From the NCBI GenBank assembly GCA_002170885.2, contig NHHR02000003.1, positions 71,000 through 96,999 on the forward strand: 26,000 nt of DNA. The letters run 5' to 3'. A program made the position numbers and the translations under genes. Shown piece by piece: positions 16,298 to 24,411 of the stretch; positions within the stretch are counted from its first letter, which is position 1, and each line of letters begins with the position of its first letter. The notes under the pieces are model-generated. The model saw nothing but the letters and a program-made list of their open reading frames with translations. It did no database searches and was not told the DNA's origin. This DNA is from Rhizobiales bacterium TMED168. Its GTDB lineage: Bacteria; Pseudomonadota; Alphaproteobacteria; MED-G09.

Positions 16298-16875
16298 TGA
16301 TAAATTTATACCTAATTCGACATGGAAAAGCAAAATCAGGATGGAACTCTTTTGATCCTGGTCTTGATGATAATGGAGAACAGCAATCTAAAAAAATTGC
16401 TTTAGAACTATCATCAATAGCATTAGAACCATTTGATATTTTATCGAGTCCCTTATCAAGATGCATTCAGACCGCAGAACCATTTTGTGAAATTTCTAAG
16501 AAAAAATTTGATATTGAGAAAAGAATTATTGAAATACCGTCTCCAATAAAAAACCTTGAAAAAAGAGTTATATGGTTAAAAAGAGTTTTACCTTTGACAT
16601 GGGATCAACTTTTAGCAGATAAAGAAACAAAGGACTCTGGAATTGATTTTAACTTATGGAGAAAAAATATTATTAAATTTTTATTATCTTTAAAAAAAGA
16701 TACATTTATATTTACTCATTATTTGGTTATTAATTCCATAATTAGCCATATAAAAAAAAGTAATAAAGTTGTCTTTTTTAATCCTGATAATGCATCTGTT
16801 ACCCATCTATCTTTATCAGATAAAAATCTAAAAATAATTTTGCTAGGTAAAGAGGCAACAACTCAAATAAATTAA
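16297..16875 (+). CDS. Histidine phosphatase-family protein
   Basis: A 192-residue member of the histidine phosphatase (phosphoglycerate mutase-like) superfamily. It has the RHG motif (R8-H9-G10, H9 being the phosphate-accepting histidine), R55 in SSPLSRCIQTAE, and a second catalytic-type histidine H141 in FTHYLVI. Its size and simple architecture resemble SixA/CobC-like phosphatases. The substrate is unknown. The ATG overlaps the stop of the thiolase-like gene (TAATG), so the two proteins are probably made together and may act in the same acyl-CoA-related pathway; that link is inference only. Confidence 0.85.
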   Translation: MINLYLIRHGKAKSGWNSFDPGLDDNGEQQSKKIALELSSIALEPFDILSSPLSRCIQTAEPFCEISKKKFDIEKRIIEIPSPIKNLEKRVIWLKRVLPLTWDQLLADKETKDSGIDFNLWRKNIIKFLLSLKKDTFIFTHYLVINSIISHIKKSNKVVFFNPDNASVTHLSLSDKNLKIILLGKEATTQIN

Positions 16876-16903
16876 GTATAATTGTGTTTATTGGAATTAT
16901 TAG

Positions 16904-17407
16904 ATGAAAAATATATTAATTAGAAACTTAAATAGCTCTGATATTGAATCAATAAATAATCTTTATAACATTTACATAAAAGAGACTCCTTTTACTTTTG
17001 ACGTAAAAGAAAAGTCAATTTCAGAAAAAAAAGAATGGTCAAAAATTTTTAAAAAAGATGGACCACATCAATGCATTGTTGCTTATGAAAAAAATAATTT
17101 AATTGGGTTTGCTAGTTCTAGGCCATTTAGAGACAAAGAGGCTTATATATCATCAGTAGAGACAAGTGTTTATATCGATGAAAAATATATTGGTGGTGGC
17201 TATGGAAAGATTTTAATGAAAAAACTTTTTAATAAAATTGATGGTTATAAAATTAATAGAGCTTATGCATTTATTACAGAACCAAATAATCCTTCTGAAA
17301 AACTCCATTTATTTTTGGGTTTTAAAAAGATTGGCATTCTAAGTAATGTTGGAAGAAAATTTGAGAAATATTGGAATGTTGGAGTTTTTGAGTATTCCTT
17401 TAAATAA
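16904..17407 (+). CDS. GNAT-family N-acetyltransferase, phosphinothricin acetyltransferase-like
   Basis: A 167-residue GNAT acetyltransferase. The acetyl-CoA pyrophosphate loop is at GGGYGK (97-102) in a YIDEKYIGGGYGKILM strand-loop-helix. The later segments ITEPNNPSEKLHLFLGF (124-140) and NVGRKFEKYWNVGVFE (148-163) resemble the phosphinothricin/methionine-sulfoximine acetyltransferase group (Pat, MddA/YncA). Members acetylate amino-acid analogues that inhibit glutamine synthetase, but many acetylate other small amines, so the substrate is open. It lies 28 nt after the phosphatase gene, probably in the same transcript, with GGAATT before the ATG. Confidence 0.85.
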   Translation: MKNILIRNLNSSDIESINNLYNIYIKETPFTFDVKEKSISEKKEWSKIFKKDGPHQCIVAYEKNNLIGFASSRPFRDKEAYISSVETSVYIDEKYIGGGYGKILMKKLFNKIDGYKINRAYAFITEPNNPSEKLHLFLGFKKIGILSNVGRKFEKYWNVGVFEYSFK

Positions 17408-17464
17408 AAAATAATTACTCTAGATATTCTTTTAATGTACTGATAGAAAACCATTACTAATTAA

Positions 17465-17549
17465 GCGGGCGTGGTGGAATTGGTAGACACGCAGGTTTTA
17501 GGTACCTGTGCCGCAAGGCGTGGGGGTTCAACTCCCTCCGCCCGCACCA
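17465..17549 (+). tRNA. tRNA-Leu (anticodon TAG)
   Basis: An 85-nt cloverleaf with a perfect 7-bp acceptor stem (GCGGGCG/CGCCCGC), a CAGGT/ACCTG anticodon stem around TTTAGGT (anticodon TAG), the long variable arm expected for tRNA-Leu, a TTCAACT T-loop and an encoded CCA end. It lies 21 nt upstream of tig, a position I associate with alphaproteobacteria, and may share its transcript. Confidence 0.97.
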
Positions 17550-17570
17550 ATAATAATGTGAGAGAAGAAA

Positions 17571-19010
17571 ATGGACGTTAAAGAAATAAAATCAAAAGGT
17601 CTTAAAAGAGAGTTTTCTATAACTATTAAGATTAATAATTTAAAAGAAAAAAAATCTGAAAAACTTCAAAATATTGCATCAAAAGCAAAAATAGATGGTT
17701 TTAGGCCAGGCAAAGTTCCGACAACTCATATTGAAAAACTTTATGGGCAGAGTGTTATGGTAGAGGTTATTGAAGAAAGGGTTTCAGAGGCCTCTAAAAA
17801 TGTTTTGGAGGAAAGGAACTTGAGAGCAGCTGTAAAACCAGATATTAAACTTGTTTCAGATATGAACGATGTTATTGAAAAAAACAAAGATTTAGTTTTT
17901 ACATTGAATTGTGAAGTTCTTCCAGAAATTGAAATTACAGATTTTTCAAAAATTAAATTAGATAGACCTGTTTCTGAACCTAAAGAAAAGGATATTAAGG
18001 ATGCACTTGATTATTTAGCTAAACAAAATAAATCCTTCTCAGATGTTTCTGAAAGTACAAAATCTAGAAATGGCGACCAAGTAACTTTAGATTATACTGG
18101 TAAAATAGATAACGTTGCTTTTGAGGGTGGTACTGCAAAAGATGCTAATTTAATATTAGGTTCAAAATCATTTATAGATAATTTTGAAGAACAATTAATA
18201 GGATTAAAAAAAGGTGACAAAAAGCTTGTAAAAGTTAAATTTCCGGAAAACTATCAAAGCAATGATCTGGCAGGAAAAAAAGCATCTTTTGAAGTTGAAA
18301 TAAAGAAAGTCTCTAAGGCAGAAGACTCTAAAGTTAATGATGATTTGGCTAAAAACTTAGGTATGGAAAATCTTGATGCACTTAGAAAAAATCTCAAAGA
18401 TAGAATTAAGCAAGATTTTGACTCAGCTGCTAGAATGAAGTTAAAAGACAGTCTTTTGGGCACACTTGAAAAAAATCATTCATTTGAACTTCCAGAAAGC
18501 ATGGTAAATCAAGAATTTGATCAAATGTGGAGCCAGCTTGAACAACAGTTAAAACAGCAAAAAAAGGATTTAAAGGATTTAGAATTAAGTGAAAAAGAGA
18601 TTAGAAAGAATTATACAGAAATATCTGAAAAAAGAGTATGTACAGGCCTCTTAATTGCTGAAATTGGTAAACAAAACGATATTCAACTTGATGATAATGA
18701 TATTAATAAAGCTCTTCAAAACGAAATGCAAAAATATCCAGGTCAAGAAAAAGAAATACTTGATTATTATCAAAAAAATCAAGATGCAATAAGACAGTTA
18801 ACTGCTCCAGTTTTCGAAGATAAAGTTATTGATTTTATTCTTGAGAAAGTTAATCTTAGAGATGTTAAAGTTTCTAGGGAAGATTTGTTTGACTCTGGAA
18901 TTAAAGAAAATAAGAAACCGAAAAAAAAGGCTAAAACTAAAAGTACACCCGCCAGTAATTCAAAACCTGTTTCCAAGTCAAAGAAGGCGACAATTAAAAA
19001 AACTAAATAA
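17571..19010 (+). CDS. tig: Trigger factor (ribosome-associated chaperone)
   Basis: Trigger factor binds at the ribosome exit tunnel and shields nascent chains. The 479-residue protein has the N-terminal ribosome-binding domain with the signature loop GFRPGKVP (43-50), a middle FKBP-like prolyl isomerase domain from about residue 165 to 250 (NGDQVTLDYTGKID to KASFEVEIKKV), and a helical C-terminal chaperone domain up to about 440. A Lys-rich tail of about 35 residues follows; comparable basic tails occur in alphaproteobacterial homologs, which makes this protein longer than E. coli trigger factor (432). A GAGAGAAG ribosome site precedes the ATG. It is followed by clpP and clpX, the classic order. 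Confidence 0.96.
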   Translation: MDVKEIKSKGLKREFSITIKINNLKEKKSEKLQNIASKAKIDGFRPGKVPTTHIEKLYGQSVMVEVIEERVSEASKNVLEERNLRAAVKPDIKLVSDMNDVIEKNKDLVFTLNCEVLPEIEITDFSKIKLDRPVSEPKEKDIKDALDYLAKQNKSFSDVSESTKSRNGDQVTLDYTGKIDNVAFEGGTAKDANLILGSKSFIDNFEEQLIGLKKGDKKLVKVKFPENYQSNDLAGKKASFEVEIKKVSKAEDSKVNDDLAKNLGMENLDALRKNLKDRIKQDFDSAARMKLKDSLLGTLEKNHSFELPESMVNQEFDQMWSQLEQQLKQQKKDLKDLELSEKEIRKNYTEISEKRVCTGLLIAEIGKQNDIQLDDNDINKALQNEMQKYPGQEKEILDYYQKNQDAIRQLTAPVFEDKVIDFILEKVNLRDVKVSREDLFDSGIKENKKPKKKAKTKSTPASNSKPVSKSKKATIKKTK

Positions 19011-19071
19011 ACTATTTAATCATTGTTTTTATTGTATTTATTTTAAATACAAATTTTTTTTCAGTTTTATC

Positions 19072-19099
19072 TTTGCATATTTATAGAATTATCCCATAT
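19072..19099 (+). promoter_or_regulatory. Possible sigma-32-like promoter of clpPX
   Basis: In the 115-bp gap between tig and clpP, CCATAT (19094-19099, preceded by C) sits 16 bp after TTTGCA (19072-19077). The -10 hexamer and the spacing match those of the better candidate before lon; only TTG is kept in the -35 hexamer. Downstream start would lie about 20 nt before the clpP ATG. Confidence 0.35.
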
Positions 19100-19125
19100 A
19101 TATTAATATTATAAAGGAAATTATC

Positions 19126-19746
19126 ATGAATGAACTAAATGCACCCTCAGGAAATCTTATACCAATGGTTGTTGAGCAATCAAATAGAGGTGAGAGAGCT
19201 TATGATATTTATTCAAGACTTTTAAAGGAAAGAATTATTTTTGTTACGGGACCAGTTGAAGACTATATGGCTAGCGTTATAATTGCGCAATTATTATTTC
19301 TTGAGGCGGAAAATCCAAAAAAAGAAATTTCAATGTATATAAACTCTCCTGGAGGAGTTGTTTCTTCTGGTTTAGCAATTTATGATACAATGCAATATAT
19401 TAAACCAGCAGTTTCAACATTATGTATAGGTCAAGCAGCCTCAATGGGAAGTTTATTATTGTCTGCAGGAGCATCAGGCAAGAGATTTTCACTTCCTAAT
19501 GCTCGAATTATGGTTCATCAACCTTCTGGAGGTTTTCAAGGACAAGCCTCTGATATTGAGAGACATGCGCAAGAAATATTATCACTAAGGTCAAGGCTAA
19601 ATGATATTTATGTTAAGCATACAGGTCAAAATTTAAAAACTATAGAAAAAGCACTCGATCGAGATACATTTATGACTTCAGATGATGCTATGAAATTTGG
19701 TTTAATAGATAAGGTAGTTGAAAATAGAGAAATAATTTCAGAGTAA
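19126..19746 (+). CDS. clpP: ATP-dependent Clp protease proteolytic subunit
   Basis: ClpP forms the two-ring, 14-subunit protease chamber that degrades proteins fed by ClpX or ClpA. The 206 residues contain the full serine-protease triad: S106 (GQAASMGS), H131 ([10 protein letters not shown]) and D180 (LDRDTFM). The N-terminal stretch before PMVVEQ is a short propeptide-like region. AAAGGA lies before the ATG at 19126. It is followed after 19 nt by its partner clpX and is probably co-transcribed with it. Confidence 0.98.
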   Translation: MNELNAPSGNLIPMVVEQSNRGERAYDIYSRLLKERIIFVTGPVEDYMASVIIAQLLFLEAENPKKEISMYINSPGGVVSSGLAIYDTMQYIKPAVSTLCIGQAASMGSLLLSAGASGKRFSLPNARIMVHQPSGGFQGQASDIERHAQEILSLRSRLNDIYVKHTGQNLKTIEKALDRDTFMTSDDAMKFGLIDKVVENREIISE

Positions 19747-19765
19747 TAAATTTTTAGGTGATTGA

Positions 19766-21040
19766 ATGAGTAAAATTAGTGATAGCGGTGATTCAAAGAA
19801 CACACTTTATTGTAGTTTTTGTGGAAAAAGTCAGCACGAAGTTAAAAAGCTAATAGCAGGGCCAACTGTTTTTATATGCGATGAGTGTGTTGAATTATGC
19901 ATGGATATCATCAAAGAGGAGTCTAAGAACTATGATGAAAAATCTGCTGATACTGTACCATCACCCGAAGAAATATATAGTGTTTTAGAGGACTATGTTA
20001 TTGGTCAACAAAGGGCTAAAAAGGTTTTATCTGTTGCAGTACATAATCATTACAAAAGATTAGATTCTGACTCAAACAAAGATGATGTTGAATTAGCTAA
20101 ATCAAATATTTTGTTACTTGGTCCAACAGGTTGCGGAAAAACTTTATTAGCACAGACACTTGCTAGAATTTTAGATGTCCCATTTACTATGGCTGATGCT
20201 ACAACCTTAACTGAGGCAGGCTATGTTGGTGAAGATGTTGAAAATATTATTTTAAAACTTTTACAAGCTGCCGATTATAATATTGAAAGGGCTCAACGAG
20301 GAATTGTTTACATCGATGAAGTTGATAAAATAACAAGAAAGTCAGACAATCCATCTATTACTAGAGATGTTTCTGGTGAGGGAGTTCAACAAGCTCTATT
20401 AAAGATAATGGAAGGTACAGTTGCCTCTGTACCACCCCAAGGTGGTAGGAAGCACCCACAACAAGAATTTCTACAAGTAGATACGACAAATATTTTATTT
20501 ATATGTGGGGGAGCCTTTGATGGTATTCAAAATATTATCTCTGAAAGAGGTTCTAATAGATCTGTTGGGTTTGGAGCTGAAGTAAAGGAGAAAGATGAAA
20601 GAAGAACTGGAGAAATACTTAAAGAATTACAGCCTAAAGATCTCTTAAAATTTGGACTAATTCCAGAATTTATTGGCAGGCTTCCAGTATGTGCCTCATT
20701 AGAGGATTTAGACGAAAGTTCTCTTATACGTATCCTTACAGAACCAAAAAATGCCGTTGTTAAACAATACAAAAAATTGTTTAATCTAGAAAATGTTGAA
20801 TTAAAATTTTCAGATGATGCTTTATTAGCCATTGCAAAAAAAACTATGTCTTATTCCACTGGAGCAAGAGGTCTAAGATCTGTTATTGAAAATATTCTTT
20901 TAGATACAATGTTTGAAATCCCAGGTAAACCTGATGTAACAGAGGTAGTAATATCTGGTGATGTAGTTGAAGGTAAGTCTGCACCACTTTATATTTATGG
21001 TGAAAAGAAAAAAAAGAACGAAAAAAAGATTTTTAATTAA
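19766..21040 (+). CDS. clpX: ATP-dependent Clp protease ATP-binding subunit ClpX
   Basis: ClpX is the hexameric AAA+ unfoldase that recognises substrates and threads them into ClpP. The 424 residues begin with the C4 zinc-binding domain (C16, C19, C38, C41), followed by the AAA+ module with Walker A GPTGCGKT (119-126), the GYVGED pore loop, and Walker B with D184-E185 (IDEVDK). The sensor and arginine-finger region is at PEFIGRLP, and the C-terminal small domain at [12 protein letters not shown]. The ATG has AGGTGATTG upstream. It lies 19 nt after clpP and 109 bp before lon. Confidence 0.98.
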   Translation: MSKISDSGDSKNTLYCSFCGKSQHEVKKLIAGPTVFICDECVELCMDIIKEESKNYDEKSADTVPSPEEIYSVLEDYVIGQQRAKKVLSVAVHNHYKRLDSDSNKDDVELAKSNILLLGPTGCGKTLLAQTLARILDVPFTMADATTLTEAGYVGEDVENIILKLLQAADYNIERAQRGIVYIDEVDKITRKSDNPSITRDVSGEGVQQALLKIMEGTVASVPPQGGRKHPQQEFLQVDTTNILFICGGAFDGIQNIISERGSNRSVGFGAEVKEKDERRTGEILKELQPKDLLKFGLIPEFIGRLPVCASLEDLDESSLIRILTEPKNAVVKQYKKLFNLENVELKFSDDALLAIAKKTMSYSTGARGLRSVIENILLDTMFEIPGKPDVTEVVISGDVVEGKSAPLYIYGEKKKKNEKKIFN

Positions 21041-21056
21041 TTTTATTTACTTACCC

Positions 21057-21084
21057 CTTGATACTTATTTTTTTAAGTCCATAT
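21057..21084 (+). promoter_or_regulatory. Sigma-32-like (heat-shock) promoter of lon
   Basis: CTTGAT (21057-21062) and CCATAT (21079-21084) are separated by 16 bp in the clpX-lon gap. This resembles the RpoH consensus (CTTGAA, then CCATNT-type -10). A transcript would start near 21092, giving a leader of about 58 nt. The link to lon, a known heat-shock gene in many proteobacteria, supports it. Confidence 0.5.
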
Positions 21085-21149
21085 TATATATATAAATATT
21101 TCCTCATTAATTTGAGAAAGCAAATTATTAATTTTTTTATGGATAAATC

Positions 21150-23579
21150 ATGACTGAAGAAAAAAAAGTTCAAGAATTTAAATTATTTAAAAATACTCCT
21201 GTACTTCCTCTTAGGAATATTGTGGTATTTCCTCATATGGTTGTACCGCTATTTGTAGGAAGAGATAAATCAATTGCGGCTCTTGAGTCTGTAATGGATA
21301 AAGGTCAAGAATTACTTTTTCTTGCACAAAAAGACGCAGATGTTAATGATCCAGAAAAAAAAGATCTATATGATGTTGGTACTTTAGGAAAAGTTCTTCA
21401 ATTATTAAAACTTCCTGACGGAACTGTAAAAGTTCTTGTTGAGGGCATTAAAAGAGCTAAAGTTGAAGAATTTATTAAAACAGATCTTTATTTAGAAGCC
21501 AAAATTGAGGTTATATCTGAGAATACCGATATTGACAGCAAGGATAAAGCTTTATCAAGGCAAGTTATTTCTCGTTTTGAAGATTTCTTAAAAACTAATA
21601 ATAAAGTTACCTCTGAAAATAGCATCTCACTAAATGAGTCTGATAGTCCTTCAAAAATAGCCGACACTATTGCCAGTCAAATGTCTGGAAATGTTAACCA
21701 AAAGCAAAAAATTCTTGAAATTTTAAATGTCCAAGAGAGACTGAACGGAATTCTTAATGATTTAGAGGATGAACTATCAGTTCTTCAGGTTGAAAAAAAG
21801 ATAAAAAGAAGAGTTAAGAATCAAATGGAGAAGACTCAAAAAGAGTACTATTTAAATGAGCAAATGAAGGCAATTCAAAAAGAATTAGATGACGATAATG
21901 AAGGAGTTGATGATATTGCTGAAATAGAAGAAAAGATTTCCAATACAAAATTATCTAAAGAAGCATTAGAAAAAACCAAGAATGAGTTAAAAAAATTAAA
22001 ACAAATGAGCCCTATGTCTGCAGAAGCAACTGTTGTAAGAAACTATTTAGATTGGATCCTAGATCTTCCTTGGGGCAAGAAGAAAAAAGTAAAAAAAGAT
22101 TTGGTGGCTGCTCAAAAAACTCTTGATAAGGATCATTATGGTCTAGACAAAGTTAAGGATAGAATTACTGAATATTTAGCTGTTCAAAACAGGTCAAAAA
22201 AAATAAAAGGTCCAATTTTATGCTTAGTTGGTCCTCCAGGAGTTGGTAAAACATCCTTAGGTAAATCAATTGCTGCAGCAACAGGAAGAGAATTTATTAG
22301 AATGTCTTTAGGCGGTGTAAGGGATGAGTCTGAAATAAGAGGTCATAGGAGAACTTATATTGGTTCAATGCCAGGAAGAATTATTCAGTCATTAAAAAAA
22401 GTTAAAACTACTAATCCATTAATTCTCCTTGATGAAATAGATAAACTTGGTGCAGATTTTAGAGGTGATCCTGCCGCCGCTCTTCTTGAGGTCTTAGATC
22501 CCGAACAAAATAATACATTTAATGATCATTATCTTGAGGTTGATTATGACTTATCTCAGGTTATGTTTGTTACTACAGCTAATTCATTAAATATTCCCCA
22601 AGCCCTATCTGATAGAATGGAGATAATAAGAATAGCTGGATATACTGAAGATGAAAAATTAGAAATTGCTAAAAGACATCTAGTAAAAAAAGTAAAAGAT
22701 AATTCAGGCTTAAATGATGATGAGTGGAAAATTTCAGACGATGCCATCCAATCTGTAATTCGATATTATAGTCGTGAAGCAGGTGTTAGAGGTCTAGAAA
22801 GAGAAATTAATACTTTAGCGAGAAAGGCTGTTAAAGAAATAACAATTAAGAAAAGTGATTCGGTGAATGTAACTTCTGAAAATATTTCTGAATACTTGGG
22901 TGTTAAAAAGTATAGATATGGCAAAACTGAAAATGATGACATGATCGGCGTTGTTACTGGTTTGGCTTACACAGAAGTTGGTGGTGATATTTTGAATGTT
23001 GAGGCTGTAATGCTTCCTGGGAATGGCAAAATCAAAGCAACAGGTAAGCTGGGTGATGTTATGAAAGAGTCTATCGATGCTGCTTCATCATTTGTTAGAT
23101 CTAGAGCTGTTAGTTACGGAATTGAACCTCCTATATTTCAGAGAAAAGATATTCATGTCCATGTACCCGAGGGCGCAACACCTAAAGACGGCCCGTCAGC
23201 AGGAGTAGCTATGGTAGTTGCAATAATCTCTGTAATGGCGGAAATCCCTATAAAAAACGATGTAGCTATGACTGGTGAGATGTCCTTAAGAGGAAGAGTT
23301 CTTCCAATTGGTGGGCTTAAAGAGAAACTCTTAGCAGCAACTAGGAGTGGTATCAAAACAGTCTTAGTACCAAGTGAAAACAAGAGAGAGCTATCCGAAG
23401 TTCCTGAAAATATTAAAAAGAAATTAGAAATTAAATTAATTTCAACTATTGATGAAGCTTTAGATTATGCTCTAACAGAAAAGCCTATTGCAATTGAATG
23501 GGACGAAAAAGCTTGGTTGGCAGAACAGAAAAAAGGTAATATCGATCAGTCATTAAGCTCTACTCCAACCACTCATTAA
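21150..23579 (+). CDS. lon: ATP-dependent protease Lon
   Basis: Lon is a homo-oligomeric AAA+ protease that removes damaged and short-lived regulatory proteins. The 809 residues show the N-terminal substrate-binding domain (PVLPLRNIVVFPHMVVPLFV opening), a coiled central region, the AAA+ domain with Walker A GPPGVGKT (361-368), and the C-terminal protease domain with the Ser-Lys dyad S683 (DGPSAGVAM) and K726 (GGLKEKLLAA). The 43-residue spacing of the dyad is the same as in E. coli Lon. The ATG at 21150 has GGAT upstream and overlaps a 4-codon frame of doubtful meaning. The stop codon falls inside a possible AT-only terminator hairpin. Confidence 0.98.
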   Translation: MTEEKKVQEFKLFKNTPVLPLRNIVVFPHMVVPLFVGRDKSIAALESVMDKGQELLFLAQKDADVNDPEKKDLYDVGTLGKVLQLLKLPDGTVKVLVEGIKRAKVEEFIKTDLYLEAKIEVISENTDIDSKDKALSRQVISRFEDFLKTNNKVTSENSISLNESDSPSKIADTIASQMSGNVNQKQKILEILNVQERLNGILNDLEDELSVLQVEKKIKRRVKNQMEKTQKEYYLNEQMKAIQKELDDDNEGVDDIAEIEEKISNTKLSKEALEKTKNELKKLKQMSPMSAEATVVRNYLDWILDLPWGKKKKVKKDLVAAQKTLDKDHYGLDKVKDRITEYLAVQNRSKKIKGPILCLVGPPGVGKTSLGKSIAAATGREFIRMSLGGVRDESEIRGHRRTYIGSMPGRIIQSLKKVKTTNPLILLDEIDKLGADFRGDPAAALLEVLDPEQNNTFNDHYLEVDYDLSQVMFVTTANSLNIPQALSDRMEIIRIAGYTEDEKLEIAKRHLVKKVKDNSGLNDDEWKISDDAIQSVIRYYSREAGVRGLEREINTLARKAVKEITIKKSDSVNVTSENISEYLGVKKYRYGKTENDDMIGVVTGLAYTEVGGDILNVEAVMLPGNGKIKATGKLGDVMKESIDAASSFVRSRAVSYGIEPPIFQRKDIHVHVPEGATPKDGPSAGVAMVVAIISVMAEIPIKNDVAMTGEMSLRGRVLPIGGLKEKLLAATRSGIKTVLVPSENKRELSEVPENIKKKLEIKLISTIDEALDYALTEKPIAIEWDEKAWLAEQKKGNIDQSLSSTPTTH

Positions 23580-23601
23580 AAAAAACTTTTTAATTTTTTT
23601 T
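23575..23601 (+). terminator. Possible AT-only terminator overlapping the lon stop codon
   Basis: An 8-bp inverted repeat ATTAAAAA/TTTTTAAT with a 4-nt AAAC loop includes the lon TAA codon and is followed directly by seven T. With no G-C pair the stem is weak, so termination would be partial at best. Confidence 0.35.
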
Positions 23602-23629
23602 GACCAATTGAGAATTTAGGGCATACATT
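23600..23629 (+). promoter_or_regulatory. Predicted sigma-70 promoter of hupB
   Basis: TTGACC (23600-23605) and TACATT (23624-23629) are 18 bp apart in the 83-bp gap before the HU gene. The -35 box is a near-consensus match. Transcription would begin near 23636, about 27 nt before the ATG. Confidence 0.5.
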
Positions 23630-23662
23630 CTTATTAGTTAAACAACTTATGAGAGGATAATT

Positions 23663-23935
23663 ATGAATAAAAACGAACTTATCGATGCTATTGCTTCTGG
23701 ATCCGGTTTGAGTAAGGCTGACTCTGGGAGAGCCCTTGAAGCTTTTCTTGGATCAGTTACCTCAACTTTAGCTGGTGGAGGAAGTGTAAAAATAACTGGT
23801 TTTGGAACTTTTTCTGTAAGTCATAGAGCTGCTACAACAGGAAGAAATCCAAGAACTGGAGAAGCAATTCAAATTGCAGCTTCAAAAAATGCAAAGTTTA
23901 AATCTGGTAAAGGTTTAAAAGACGCAGTTAATTAG
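23663..23935 (+). CDS. hupB: DNA-binding protein HU
   Basis: HU is a small, abundant nucleoid protein that bends and compacts DNA as a dimer. The 90 residues are of standard length, with the helical dimerisation part (MNKNELIDAIA...) and the beta-arm that inserts its R61-N62-P63 tip (TGRNPRTGE) into the minor groove. The GFGTFSV motif (46-52) is typical. GAGAGGA precedes the ATG. The order lon-hupB matches other alphaproteobacteria. IHF subunits are excluded by the HU-like N-terminus and the short C-terminus. Confidence 0.97.
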   Translation: MNKNELIDAIASGSGLSKADSGRALEAFLGSVTSTLAGGGSVKITGFGTFSVSHRAATTGRNPRTGEAIQIAASKNAKFKSGKGLKDAVN

Positions 23936-23954
23936 ATTTAAAATCAGAATTATT

Positions 23955-23980
23955 TTTTAGGTGGCGAAAGCCACCTAAAA
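23955..23980 (+). terminator. Hairpin after hupB, probable terminator
   Basis: An 11-bp stem (23955-23965 with 23970-23980) with a GAAA tetraloop and a GGTGGC/GCCACC core lies 20 nt past the HU stop codon. The U-tract after it is poor (TTAATTCT), so it may stabilise the mRNA 3' end as well as, or rather than, terminate. Confidence 0.65.
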
Positions 23981-24106
23981 TTAATTCTCCATTATTTTTT
24001 TATTTGGTAAATTATACATTTGTAATTTTTGTATCTTACTATGTACTTAATCTTTTTTAGGTTATATAAACTTTCAAAATATAAAATTATTAGAACTATT
24101 TAAGAA

Positions 24107-24182
24107 GGGCGGTTAGCTCAGCTGGTAGAGCATCTGGTTTACATCCAGAGGGTCGGGAGTTCGAGCCTCTCACCGCCCACCA
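24107..24182 (+). tRNA. tRNA-Val (anticodon TAC)
   Basis: A 76-nt cloverleaf starting GGGCGGT, with a TCTGG/CCAGA anticodon stem around TTTACAT (anticodon TAC), a TTCGAGC T-loop and an encoded CCA end. It follows hupB and precedes tRNA-Asp, an arrangement I know from other alphaproteobacteria. Confidence 0.97.
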
Positions 24183-24267
24183 TTCCTAATATGTTTTGAA
24201 TTAAACTTTTATTTTTAGTGACTTGATTTAAAAAGATTTAATTCTAAAATATATTAATAATAAAAAT

Positions 24268-24344
24268 GGGGGTGTAGCTCAGTTGGTTAGAGCGCTGGCC
24301 TGTCACGCCAGAGGTCGCGGGTTCGAGTCCCGTCACTCCCGCCA
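24268..24344 (+). tRNA. tRNA-Asp (anticodon GTC)
   Basis: A 77-nt cloverleaf with acceptor stem GGGGGTG/CACTCCC (one G-T pair), a CTGGC/GCCAG anticodon stem around CTGTCAC (anticodon GTC), a TTCGAGT T-loop and an encoded CCA end. A run of eight T follows the CCA and may help end the transcript. Confidence 0.97.
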
Positions 24345-24411
24345 TTTTTTTTAATTTTCAATAAATATTTATTTTTATTTAATCGAAATAGTGATTGTAT
24401 TAAAATAAATT

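Noticed and set aside
18829..19086. Plus-strand frame of 85 codons overlapping the end of tig
   Set aside because: Its first two thirds are an out-of-frame reading of the Lys-rich tig tail and the rest is A/T-rich spacer encoding only Phe/Tyr/Ile-rich residues; no ribosome site.
21139..21153. Four-codon frame (MDKS) overlapping the lon start, as a possible leader peptide
   Set aside because: It has no Shine-Dalgarno sequence of its own; its GGAT is better explained as part of the lon ribosome site. Such tiny frames are common in AT-rich DNA.
24345..24411. Possible tRNA-linked integration site or mobile element next to tRNA-Asp
   Set aside because: No integrase, no transposase and no repeat of the tRNA 3' end were seen downstream in the window.
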